DNA of 64,000 bases from Tetragenococcus solitarius NBRC 100494 (lineage in GTDB: Bacteria; Bacillota; Bacilli; Lactobacillales; Enterococcaceae): positions 21,505 to 85,504 of the forward strand of contig NZ_BCPY01000007.1 in assembly GCF_001544195.1 (NCBI RefSeq). The letters are read 5' to 3'. Every line of letters starts with the position of its first letter. Position 1 is the first letter of the stretch. Below are positions 18,836 through 26,840 of this stretch, one piece after another. The notes beneath the pieces are model-generated. The model did not search any database. It had not been told where the DNA came from and saw only the letters and a list, made by a program, of their open reading frames with translations. Both the position numbers and the translations under genes were made by a program.

Positions 18836-18991
18836 TCCGCCTTACAAAAAGAATTGTTTATATTATTGTAACCAAAAAACGATTATTTTACCAAAGGGAA
18901 AGAACCCGCAGACTTTTAATGGTAAGGACTAAAAATTTCGCTTACTGATTGGTATAATAAGTTAGCTAAAACGATTTTTTGAATAAAACGC

Positions 18992-19020
18992 TTGACAACT
19001 TTATAGTAAACGCGTAAAGT
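18992..19020 (+). promoter_or_regulatory. Promoter of the T-box amino-acid transporter operon
   Basis: TTGACA (18992-18997), 17-bp spacer, TAAAGT (19015-19020). RNA would begin near 19027, just before T-box Stem I. Confidence 0.75.
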
Positions 19021-19026
19021 AGAGGA

Positions 19027-19292
19027 CAACTTAAATAAGCGACATCGAAAAGAAGAGTAGCTTTGGTTTTATTTAAAGAGAGTCTCTGGTTGGTGCAAAG
19101 AGATAATAAAATGATTGTGAAACACATCTTGGAGTCGGCTTTTTGAAGATAAAGTAGAAAAGTTCGGGTAGCCCGTTATAGCGAAAGTTATTGTTTGATA
19201 ACTTATTGAGTTTTATTCTGCGAAGAATAAATAAATAAAGGTGGAACCGCGTAATTGACGTCCTTTAGCCGTTTGGCTAAGGGACTTTTTTT
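19027..19292 (+). promoter_or_regulatory. T-box riboswitch, complete module (Stem I to terminator)
   Basis: Stem I is recognisable: the base pairs AAGCGAC with GTCGGCTT, the loop-E halves are AGTA (19055-19058) and GAA (19119-19121), and the distal part reads AGAGAG...GGTTGGTG (19078-19095). The T-box AGGTGGAACCGCG is at 19239-19251. The terminator pairs GTCCTTTAGCC with GGCTAAGGGAC (19260-19285) before seven Ts. Uncharged cognate tRNA should switch the operon on. Specifier candidates after GAA are CAC (19123-19125, His) or ACA (19122-19124, Thr). The UGGA bulge predicts a tRNA with discriminator U, which does not suit bacterial tRNA-His, so the identity is unresolved. Confidence 0.9.
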
Positions 19293-19302
19293 ATTTTCAT
19301 TC

Positions 19303-19395
19303 AATAACTTATTGAGGTCTTTTCTGTAAAGAAAAGATGAAGTGAGGTGGAACCACGTATTTTTGCGTCCTCTGGGTAAAACCAGAGGCTATTTT
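19303..19395 (+). promoter_or_regulatory. Second T-box antiterminator/terminator module without Stem I
   Basis: A copy of the 3' part of the preceding T-box, offset by exactly 106 bp: ATAACTTATTGAG recurs (19198 and 19304), and AGGTGGAACCACG (19345-19357) repeats the T-box. A different terminator hairpin follows (CCTCTGG with CCAGAGG, 19369-19387) with the tail CTATTTTTATTTT. There is no room for a second Stem I. One tRNA reader therefore seems to face two termination decisions. Confidence 0.85.
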
Positions 19396-19415
19396 TATTT
19401 TAAAGGAGAATGTTT

Positions 19416-20057
19416 ATGAGCTATTTAATTTCTATTTTTCCGCAATTATTTACAGGGATGGAAGTAACTTTCCGTTTATTTGGTTTAACGATCATCGGAT
19501 CGGTTCCTATTGGTATTATTCTAGCGTTTGTATTGTGTAGTCGGTCAAAAATTTTCAAGTCAATCATTCAAGTTTATGTTTGGTTAATGCGTGGTACGCC
19601 GCTGTTATTACAGTTAATCTTCGTTTTTTATGGGTTACCTATTATGGGAATTGTTTTTGATCGTTTTGAAGCAGCGTTGATTGCTTTTATCTTTAATTAT
19701 GCAGCATATTTTGCAGAAATTTTTCGTGGAGGTATTCAATCGATCCCTAATGGGCAGTATGAAGCAGCCCGAGTATTACGTTTGACTTATGGACAAACAT
19801 TGCGAAAAATCATTATCCCGCAAGTGGTAAAAATTACTTTACCTTCTGTAGGAAACGAAATTATTAATTTGGTAAAGGATACCTCGCTCGTTTATATTTT
19901 AGGTTTACAAGATGTGATGCGTATCGGAAAAGTGGCGATGGAACGTGACGTTTCATTAGTTCCTCTGTTGGGTGTAGGAATTTTGTACCTACTTATGACT
20001 GCTGTGTTCACTCTTATTCTTCGTATGTTAGAAAAACGTATGAATTATTATCGTTAG
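19416..20057 (+). CDS. Polar amino-acid ABC transporter permease
   Basis: A 213-residue HisM/GlnP-type permease with about five membrane segments. The ATPase-contact loop is EAARVLRLTYGQTLRKI (EAA motif) near residue 111. It is the first gene of a permease-ATPase-binding lipoprotein operon controlled by the T-box leader. The start at 19416 is preferred to 19410 because AAAGGAG (19402-19408) is correctly spaced. The gene set resembles the HisXYZ-type systems reported under T-box control in Lactobacillales. Confidence 0.9.
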   Translation: MSYLISIFPQLFTGMEVTFRLFGLTIIGSVPIGIILAFVLCSRSKIFKSIIQVYVWLMRGTPLLLQLIFVFYGLPIMGIVFDRFEAALIAFIFNYAAYFAEIFRGGIQSIPNGQYEAARVLRLTYGQTLRKIIIPQVVKITLPSVGNEIINLVKDTSLVYILGLQDVMRIGKVAMERDVSLVPLLGVGILYLLMTAVFTLILRMLEKRMNYYR

Positions 20058-20070
20058 GAGGAAAAATTCT

Positions 20071-20706
20071 ATGTTAGAACTTAAAAATGTCAGTAAATCT
20101 TTCGGTTCAAAAAAAGTGATTAATTCGTTAGACCTAACCATTCCAGATGGCTCAATTTTAGCTATTGTGGGGCCCTCTGGAGGAGGGAAAACAACTTTGC
20201 TGCGAACTTTGGCAGGATTAGAAACAGTCGATAGTGGAGATTTTTTATTAGATGGAGAAAAGTTTGATCCTGTAAGTTCAAAAAATCAAGAACAAGTGGT
20301 AGGAGTGGTATTTCAAGAATTTGAATTATTTCCCCACTTAAGTGTTTTTGAAAATATAGTGTTAGCTCCCAGACTAGCTCTACAAGAAGAAAAAGGCGTC
20401 TATACTAAAAAGGCAGAAGATATTGCGGCTCAATTAGGGATAGAATCGCTGTTGCAACAATATCCTTATCAGTTATCAGGCGGGCAAAAGCAACGGGTAG
20501 CGATTGCTAGAGCGATGGCAATGGATCCTAAAGTATTAGCTTATGACGAACCCACCAGCGCATTGGACCCTGCTTTACGTGAACATGTTGAACGAATTAT
20601 TTTGGGACTAAAGCAACAAGGCGTTACCCAACTGGTGGTTACACATGATATGACTTTTGCTGAAAATATTGCAGATAATTTATTAGAGGTTTCAGAAATC
20701 AATTAA
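20071..20706 (+). CDS. Polar amino-acid ABC transporter ATPase
   Basis: A 211-residue ATPase with Walker A GPSGGGKTT, signature LSGGQKQR and Walker B VLAYDEPTSALDP, followed by the H-loop VTHDM. It is slightly shorter than the usual GlnQ/HisP proteins (about 240), ending soon after the H-loop region, but all motifs are present. AGGAGG precedes the ATG. Expected to work with the flanking permease and binding protein. Confidence 0.92.
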   Translation: MLELKNVSKSFGSKKVINSLDLTIPDGSILAIVGPSGGGKTTLLRTLAGLETVDSGDFLLDGEKFDPVSSKNQEQVVGVVFQEFELFPHLSVFENIVLAPRLALQEEKGVYTKKAEDIAAQLGIESLLQQYPYQLSGGQKQRVAIARAMAMDPKVLAYDEPTSALDPALREHVERIILGLKQQGVTQLVVTHDMTFAENIADNLLEVSEIN

Positions 20707-20722
20707 TATGGGAGGAAAAGAG

Positions 20723-21526
20723 ATGAAAAAATTAAAAGGACTAGGGCTTGTTTTGGCGAGTGTCTTTGTATTGGGAGCATGTTCTTCTGGAGAAAATGAG
20801 CGAGCTGGAAATAATGAAGATGCAGATGTTGTTGTCGGTTTGGATGATACCTTTGTACCTATGGGTTTTCGAGACGACGATGGGAATTTAACCGGCTTTG
20901 ACATTGAGTTAGCTGAAGCAGTATTTGCTTTAAATGATACCGAGGTTGCATTTCAGCCGATTGATTGGTCTATGAAAGAAACAGAATTGAATAATGAAAC
21001 CATTGAACTGATTTGGAATGGTTATAGTCAAACACCCGAACGGGAAGAAAAGGTTGCTTTTTCCGACCCTTACATGAGCAATAGCCAGTTATTAGTTACT
21101 TCCAAGGATAGTAATATTGATTCAATTGACCAAATGGATGGGAAAACACTGGGAGCTCAAGAAGGCTCTTCTGGGTATAATTCATTCAATCAAGAACCAG
21201 AAGCATTAAAAGATATTGTAGAAGGAAAGGACGCCACGCTTTATGATAGTTTTAATGAGGCATTTATCGACTTGGAAAGTGGACGAATTGATGGGCTTCT
21301 GATTGACAGAGTCTATGCTGAATATTATTTAAATCAAAATGAAAAGATGGACGACTTTAATCTAATTGAAACACCTTATGAAGATGAAAACTTTGCGGTA
21401 GGCGTTAGACAAGATGATGATGAATTGTTAGAAGAAGTTAATAACGGACTACAAGAGCTACAAGATAACGGAGAATTTGCAAAGATTTCAGAAAAATGGT
21501 TCGGGGAAGATGTATCACCTGATTGA
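20723..21526 (+). CDS. Amino-acid-binding lipoprotein of the T-box transporter
   Basis: A 267-residue family-3 solute-binding protein. A lipoprotein signal ends in VFVLGAC, the cysteine being lipidated. The mature part has GFDIELA, the family signature, and DPYMSNSQLLV. The Asp/Glu-rich surface is strong (for example the C-terminal half), fitting a salt-tolerant or acidic proteome. The ATG at 20723 is selected because GGGAGGA lies just upstream; ATG 20708 would overlap it. Substrate is presumably the amino acid read by the T-box. Confidence 0.92.
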   Translation: MKKLKGLGLVLASVFVLGACSSGENERAGNNEDADVVVGLDDTFVPMGFRDDDGNLTGFDIELAEAVFALNDTEVAFQPIDWSMKETELNNETIELIWNGYSQTPEREEKVAFSDPYMSNSQLLVTSKDSNIDSIDQMDGKTLGAQEGSSGYNSFNQEPEALKDIVEGKDATLYDSFNEAFIDLESGRIDGLLIDRVYAEYYLNQNEKMDDFNLIETPYEDENFAVGVRQDDDELLEEVNNGLQELQDNGEFAKISEKWFGEDVSPD

Positions 21527-21543
21527 GAAAAATTAAAGAAAGT

Positions 21544-21576
21544 AGGGAAGAAACTTTTGTTCCCTTCTTTTTTTTT
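21544..21576 (+). terminator. Terminator of the amino-acid transporter operon
   Basis: AGGGAA pairs with TTCCCT and is followed by a long T-run. The -10 box TATAAT (21578-21583) for ftsK begins right after it. Confidence 0.75.
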
Positions 21577-21608
21577 GTATAATGGATGAGAATGAAAAGA
21601 GGGATGAA

Positions 21609-24035
21609 ATGGCACAAAAAAGAAAGCGCACGAAAAAACGTAAGACAAAAAAACAAATGCGCCAGCAAGAAAAATTAACGTTAATAGCCTGTGGTTTTTT
21701 ATTTATTTTATTTGCTGTATTTGCACTATTTCAATTAGGCTTTTTAGGAACGTTAATAGCTAATGGTTTTCGTATCATTGGTGGAAATACTTATCCCGTT
21801 CTTTGTATCTTATTAGCTGGTTATGGCCTATGGGTAATGATCAAAAATAACGAAGCTAAAATAACTTACGGAAGAAAACTGATTGGCGGGCTTTTTATTT
21901 ATTTAGGCGTGTTAATTTTTTTCCATGCCCAATTATTTGGTAGGGTCCAGACCACTGATCCGCAGATTTTATCAACGACTTGGCAAATATTATTGGGAGA
22001 TATTCAAAATCAACAAGTAAGTGCCAATGTTGGTGGCGGAATGATAGGGGCATTGCTTTATCAATTGACCTTCTTTTTGGTTTCAAAAATCGGTAGTTAT
22101 GTTATTGCTGTACTTTTGATCGTATGGGGAGGCTATTTTGTAAGTTCAATGGATAGTCAGCAGTTATTAGAGTTTTTGCATAAAATAAAAGAGAAATTAC
22201 AAAAATTCATTGAAGGTAATCCTGAGAAAAGAGCACAAAAACAAGCGGATAAAGAGGCTAAAAAACAAGCAAAAAAAGAACAGAAAGCACAAAAGCAAGC
22301 ACAAGAACGTGAAGCTGCGTTACGTCAAATAAAAGAACAAGAAAAAAATCAAGTACGCCCGTTGTCTGAAGCAGAAAAATTAGCACAAGAACAAAAAGAA
22401 GAAGCCAGTGGCGAAGTAGAACAACTAAGTTTTGTTCCAATCGATAGTTATCAGCAAAGCCAAACTGCTGGTAAAAATAAAAATGCAGAAGACAAAGCTA
22501 CGGATGTAAATTTAACAGAAGAAACTGCAGATGATGGCAAACCGCTTGAGTTTGAAATCTCACAAGAAGTCGAAGATGAGGATTATGAGTTGCCGCCATC
22601 ATCACTTTTATCTGAGGTGAAATCAACCGATCAGAGTGGAGAATATAAAAAGATCGAAAAAAATATTACGATTTTGGAAAAAACATTCAAAAGTTTTGGG
22701 GTAGATGCCAAAGTTGTTAAAGCTAGCTTAGGTCCATCTGTAACTAAATTTGAAATTGAACCCGCAATCGGTGTTAAAGTTAGTAAAATTGTCAATCTTT
22801 CCGACGATATAGCTCTAGCTCTTGCTGCTAAAGATATTCGTATGGAAGCTCCGATTCCAGGAAAATCATTAATAGGGATTGAGGTTCCTAATGAAACAGT
22901 TAGCACCGTAGCTTTTAAAGAGATGATTGATGAAACACCGGCTCACCCGGATCATATCCTAGAAGTCCCACTAGGAAGAGATATTTCTGGCAAAATTCAG
23001 ACGGCTGATTTGACTAAGATGCCCCATCTACTTGTTGCTGGTTCGACAGGTAGCGGGAAGTCTGTCGCGATTAATGGGATTATTACAAGCATTTTAATGC
23101 AGGCAAAACCGCATGAGGTCAAATTAATGATGGTTGATCCCAAAATGGTTGAATTAAATGTCTATAATGGCATTCCGCATCTTTTAACCCCCGTTGTAAC
23201 GAATCCAAGAAAAGCGGCACAAGCATTACAAAAAGTCGTGAAAGAAATGGAAGAACGTTATGAAAAATTTGCTGCGACAGGTGTACGTAATATTACAGGT
23301 TATAATGAAATGATTAAACAAAAGAATCAAACGGAAGGGCAAAAATATCCAACAATGCCGTTCATTGTTGTGATTGTCGATGAGTTGGCTGATTTGATGA
23401 TGGTAGCTAGCAATGAAGTAGAAGATGCGATTACTCGTTTAGCGCAAATGGCTCGTGCTGCAGGAATCCATATGATTTTAGCTACGCAACGTCCCAGTGT
23501 GGATGTCATCACTGGCATTATTAAAGCCAATGTTCCCTCGCGAATTGCTTTTGCGGTATCTAGTGGTACAGATTCGCGCACTATTATCGACTCTAACGGT
23601 GCAGAAAAATTACTAGGACGTGGCGATATGTTATTTTTACCAATGGGTGAAAATAAAGGTATACGTGTGCAAGGAGCGTTTATTTCTGACCAAGAAGTAG
23701 AAGAAGTAGTTAAATTTGTGACTGATCAACAGGGAGCTAATTATGAAGAAAAAATGATGGTTTCTGATGAAGAGGTCGCTAAAGACAAAAAAGAGGAATC
23801 AGAAGATGAACTCTATGATCAAGCCAAAGAGTTGGTTATTGATATGCAAACGGCTAGTGTTTCTTTATTACAGCGTCGCTTTAGAATCGGCTATAATCGT
23901 GCAGCACGATTAGTTGATGAATTAGAAGCTAATCATGTGGTGGGCGCTTCAGAAGGTAGTAAACCACGGAAGGTGTTAGTGGACAAGACTGAAGAACCTG
24001 CAGAAGATTCTTATCAAGATGAACCTCTAGAATAA
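21609..24035 (+). CDS. ftsK: DNA translocase FtsK/SpoIIIE
   Basis: An 808-residue translocase that clears chromosomal DNA from the division septum. It has an N-terminal basic stretch, four membrane segments (about residues 20-190), a charged Q/K/E-rich linker, a RecA-like motor with Walker A GSTGSGKS and Walker B VVIVDELADLMM, and a C-terminal gamma winged helix (ELYDQAKELVIDMQTASVS onward) for KOPS/SRS-type DNA signals. The start at 21609 is preferred because the in-frame ATG at 21582 overlaps the likely -10 box TATAAT (21578-21583). Confidence 0.95.
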   Translation: MAQKRKRTKKRKTKKQMRQQEKLTLIACGFLFILFAVFALFQLGFLGTLIANGFRIIGGNTYPVLCILLAGYGLWVMIKNNEAKITYGRKLIGGLFIYLGVLIFFHAQLFGRVQTTDPQILSTTWQILLGDIQNQQVSANVGGGMIGALLYQLTFFLVSKIGSYVIAVLLIVWGGYFVSSMDSQQLLEFLHKIKEKLQKFIEGNPEKRAQKQADKEAKKQAKKEQKAQKQAQEREAALRQIKEQEKNQVRPLSEAEKLAQEQKEEASGEVEQLSFVPIDSYQQSQTAGKNKNAEDKATDVNLTEETADDGKPLEFEISQEVEDEDYELPPSSLLSEVKSTDQSGEYKKIEKNITILEKTFKSFGVDAKVVKASLGPSVTKFEIEPAIGVKVSKIVNLSDDIALALAAKDIRMEAPIPGKSLIGIEVPNETVSTVAFKEMIDETPAHPDHILEVPLGRDISGKIQTADLTKMPHLLVAGSTGSGKSVAINGIITSILMQAKPHEVKLMMVDPKMVELNVYNGIPHLLTPVVTNPRKAAQALQKVVKEMEERYEKFAATGVRNITGYNEMIKQKNQTEGQKYPTMPFIVVIVDELADLMMVASNEVEDAITRLAQMARAAGIHMILATQRPSVDVITGIIKANVPSRIAFAVSSGTDSRTIIDSNGAEKLLGRGDMLFLPMGENKGIRVQGAFISDQEVEEVVKFVTDQQGANYEEKMMVSDEEVAKDKKEESEDELYDQAKELVIDMQTASVSLLQRRFRIGYNRAARLVDELEANHVVGASEGSKPRKVLVDKTEEPAEDSYQDEPLE

Positions 24036-24045
24036 AATAATTTTA

Positions 24046-24092
24046 AAACAAAAGAACCCGATGTTTAATTAAACCATCGGGTTCTTTTGTTT
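24046..24092 (+). terminator. Terminator after ftsK
   Basis: A perfect 17-bp-plus stem (AAACAAAAGAACCCGATG with its complement) with T-rich tail. Confidence 0.85.
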
Positions 24093-24197
24093 ATACTTTA
24101 AAATCAAAATAAAGAGAAGCTTTTGATTAGGTCTGGGACATAGCCTCTTTTTAAGAAATGGAAGTTCTTTGGATATAGTTTTTTACAGCTTGATTTG

Positions 24198-24226
24198 TTG
24201 ACAGCTGTAAACAAAGACGCTATGAT
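24198..24226 (+). promoter_or_regulatory. Promoter of the amidotransferase-oppA unit
   Basis: TTGACA (24198-24203) and TATGAT (24221-24226) with a 17-bp spacer. Transcription starting near 24233 is consistent with the GTG start at 24258 and rules out the longer ORF. Confidence 0.75.
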
Positions 24227-24257
24227 TTTAACAAGTAAAGAGGAAGGAGGACGCAAC

Positions 24258-24965
24258 GTGAAACGCCCAATTATTGGCATTGCGGCAAATGAAGTGTTGG
24301 ACTCAGGTGAAGCGTTACATCATTTGCCAGTGAGTTATACGCCTGGAGGTTACGTAAAAGCTGTTCAAAAAGCTGGTGGACTGCCACTTGTTTTACCCAT
24401 TGGTGAAGAGAACTTAGCTAAAGAATATATCTCCCAAATCGATAAATTAATATTGGCCGGCGGTCAAGATGTCTCTCCTAAATTTTATAAGCAGATAAAA
24501 ACTGTTCAAGGTAGCTATTCTGAAGCTCGTGATCGCTTTGAATTAGCGCTTTTAGATGAAGCTTTGCTTCAAAATAAACCAGTGTTTGCTGTTTGTCGGG
24601 GAATGCAATTAATGAATGTGTTTTTTGGCGGGGATTTGAAACAGGATTTATCGTCATTTACTAAGATTTTACATATGCAAATTCCTATTCCTAAAGAGCA
24701 ACCTTCTCATGAGTTACTCACCAAAGATTACAGTATTTTGCAACAGATTTATGGAACAAAGGCAAATGTCAACTCCTTTCATAACCAAGCTTTAAATCGC
24801 GTTTCCACTAGCTTAACTGAATCTGCTTTTTGTCCAGATGGCGTTATTGAGGCTGTGGAAAACAAGGGACAACGGTTATTAGGCGTTCAATGGCATCCTG
24901 ATTTTGCTTTTGAAGTTCAGCCTAATGAAATGACAATATTTCATTATGTAGTAAAAAATCTATAA
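24258..24965 (+). CDS. Class I glutamine amidotransferase-like peptidase (gamma-glutamyl-GABA hydrolase family)
   Basis: A 235-residue member of the PuuD-like peptidase C26 family, which hydrolyses gamma-glutamyl amide bonds. The nucleophile is Cys113 in FAVCRGMQL, and the His is His213 in QWHPDF. The usual third residue of the triad is Glu (HPE) but here it is Asp215. The GTG start has AAGGAGG at 24244-24250, and the upstream promoter excludes an earlier start. It lies 28 bases before oppA, suggesting cotranscription and a role in processing imported gamma-glutamyl peptides, which is inference. Confidence 0.85.
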   Translation: MKRPIIGIAANEVLDSGEALHHLPVSYTPGGYVKAVQKAGGLPLVLPIGEENLAKEYISQIDKLILAGGQDVSPKFYKQIKTVQGSYSEARDRFELALLDEALLQNKPVFAVCRGMQLMNVFFGGDLKQDLSSFTKILHMQIPIPKEQPSHELLTKDYSILQQIYGTKANVNSFHNQALNRVSTSLTESAFCPDGVIEAVENKGQRLLGVQWHPDFAFEVQPNEMTIFHYVVKNL

Positions 24966-24993
24966 ACTTAAAAAATGAGAAGGAGTAGATTTT

Positions 24994-26628
24994 ATGAAAA
25001 AGTTAGGTTTTATATTATTTGCAGGGTTATTCGTGCTCACAGCTTGTTTTAAAAATGGCGACAACTCAGATGAGAGTTCCAACGGTGGATCAGTACAACA
25101 AGAAATTTCTGTCTCACTTTCAGGTGAATTGTCAACCTTAGATAGTGCTCAGTATACTGATGTAAACAGCTCTGATATGATTGGTCAGCTAACAGAAGGT
25201 TTGTATCGTTATGATGAAGATGGTAAACCAGAGTTAGCTTTGGCCAGTGAAGAGCCAGAAGTCAGCGAAGACGGCTTAACCTACACATTTAAATTAAAAG
25301 ATACGAACTATAGCGATGGAACGGCGGTAAAAGCAGAAGATTTTGTTTACGCCTTTCAATCAGTAGTTGACCCTGAGACCGCTTCTAGCAGTAGTAATCG
25401 GATGGATATCTTTAAAAACGGACGAGCAATCCGTGAAGGTGATAAAGAGGTAGATGAATTAGGGGCTAAAGCAATTGATGATAACACTTTGGAGCTACAG
25501 CTAGAAGACCCTTTACCATTTTTACCCGAAATTTTGACAGGGACTCCTTTTATGCCCAAACAAAAAGAGTTTGCCGAAGACAAAGGCAAACAATATGGTA
25601 CCAGCACAGAAAACTTTCTTGGTAATGGCCCCTTTGTAATTAATGGCTGGGATGGAAATAATGAAAATTGGACATTAGAAAAAAACCCAGAATATTGGGA
25701 CCAAGATAATGTACAAATGGAAACAATCAATGTACAAGTGGTCAAAGAAGTGGCTACCGGAACGAACCTGTTTAATGATAATCAATTAGACTATACTTTA
25801 TTAGCCGATACACAAGCTCAGCAATATCAAAATGATGAGCATGCACATTTTGAACCTAAAGCCATGGTAGGCTACATCAGTCCTAACCAGAAACGGGAAG
25901 TAACTAGCAATGTGCATGTTAGAAAAGCCATTTTACAGGCAATAGACAAGAAAAACTTTACTCAGAATATTTTATCTGATGGTTCTACGCCATTGAATGG
26001 ATTTGTTGCAGCTGATTTTGCTGATAACCCTTCCACAGGAGAAGATTTCCGAGAAGAAAATGGCGATCTTTTACCTTATAACAAAAAGGCTGCCCAAGCG
26101 TCTTGGGAAAAGGCAAAAAAAGAGCTTGGCAAAGATGAGATTACTTTAGAGTTACTTTCGGCAGATGCAGCAATGAGTAAAAAAACGATTGAGTTTATTC
26201 AAGGACAATTAGAAGAAACTCTCCCCGGGTTAACAATCACATTAAAATCAGTTCCTTTACAAAATCGGCTAGACTTACAAACAGAAGGAGATTTTGATTT
26301 AGTTTTTGGTACTTGGACACCGGATTATGCAGATCCAATTGACTTTTTGAATTTTTATGATTCTAAAAGTGGATTAAATTCTTCAGGTTATGATAATCCA
26401 GATTATGATAAAGGTCTCGAAGAAGCTCGTACAACATTGGCCAATGATCCTGATGCACGTTGGAAAAAATTGCGCGAAATGGAAAAACTCCTAGTAGAAG
26501 AAGATGCTGCTGTACTACCTTTATACCAAGGAGCCGTCGCTTACTTAAAAACCGATCGACTTGAAGGTTTACAAGTTTTTCCTTTTGGACGTTCGGTTTC
26601 TTATCGAACCACTTATGTCACAGAATAA
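24994..26628 (+). CDS. oppA: Oligopeptide-binding lipoprotein OppA (first copy)
   Basis: A 544-residue family-5 solute-binding protein, the peptide receptor for an Opp importer. A signal peptide ends in FVLTAC (lipidated cysteine), and the family signatures are VKAEDFVYAFQSVVDPETAS and the C-terminal VLPLYQG. AGAAGGAG precedes the ATG. It is followed by its own terminator and then a second OppA, so the two receptors have separate transcripts before oppBCDF. Confidence 0.93.
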   Translation: MKKLGFILFAGLFVLTACFKNGDNSDESSNGGSVQQEISVSLSGELSTLDSAQYTDVNSSDMIGQLTEGLYRYDEDGKPELALASEEPEVSEDGLTYTFKLKDTNYSDGTAVKAEDFVYAFQSVVDPETASSSSNRMDIFKNGRAIREGDKEVDELGAKAIDDNTLELQLEDPLPFLPEILTGTPFMPKQKEFAEDKGKQYGTSTENFLGNGPFVINGWDGNNENWTLEKNPEYWDQDNVQMETINVQVVKEVATGTNLFNDNQLDYTLLADTQAQQYQNDEHAHFEPKAMVGYISPNQKREVTSNVHVRKAILQAIDKKNFTQNILSDGSTPLNGFVAADFADNPSTGEDFREENGDLLPYNKKAAQASWEKAKKELGKDEITLELLSADAAMSKKTIEFIQGQLEETLPGLTITLKSVPLQNRLDLQTEGDFDLVFGTWTPDYADPIDFLNFYDSKSGLNSSGYDNPDYDKGLEEARTTLANDPDARWKKLREMEKLLVEEDAAVLPLYQGAVAYLKTDRLEGLQVFPFGRSVSYRTTYVTE

Positions 26629-26644
26629 TTTGCTTATGTTACAG

Positions 26645-26673
26645 ACCCCAGTTAAATATCTGGGGTTTTTTTA
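26645..26673 (+). terminator. Terminator between the two oppA genes
   Basis: ACCCCAG pairs with CTGGGGT across an 8-base loop, followed by a 7-8 base T-run. Confidence 0.85.
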
Positions 26674-26747
26674 TTAGTGAAATTGCTGATAATTCGCTCT
26701 TTTCTAAAAATTACTTATGGCTTCCTCATTTTATTTCCATTTTTCTC

Positions 26748-26776
26748 TTGATTTTTTAATAATTAATAATTACAAT
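26748..26776 (+). promoter_or_regulatory. Promoter of the second oppA
   Basis: TTGATT (26748-26753) and TACAAT (26771-26776) with a 17-bp spacer. The spacer contains TTTAA followed by TAATTA, the same first six bases as the proposed TldR guide (see findings). Confidence 0.65.
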
Positions 26777-26840
26777 CTTATATAACTTCAGAAAAAGATA
26801 ATAATTCTGAAAATTCCCAATAAAAAAAGGAGCAAGTGGT

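Noticed and set aside
19303..19395. A second complete T-box riboswitch
   Set aside because: It repeats only the T-box and a terminator; there is no space for Stem I or a specifier loop.
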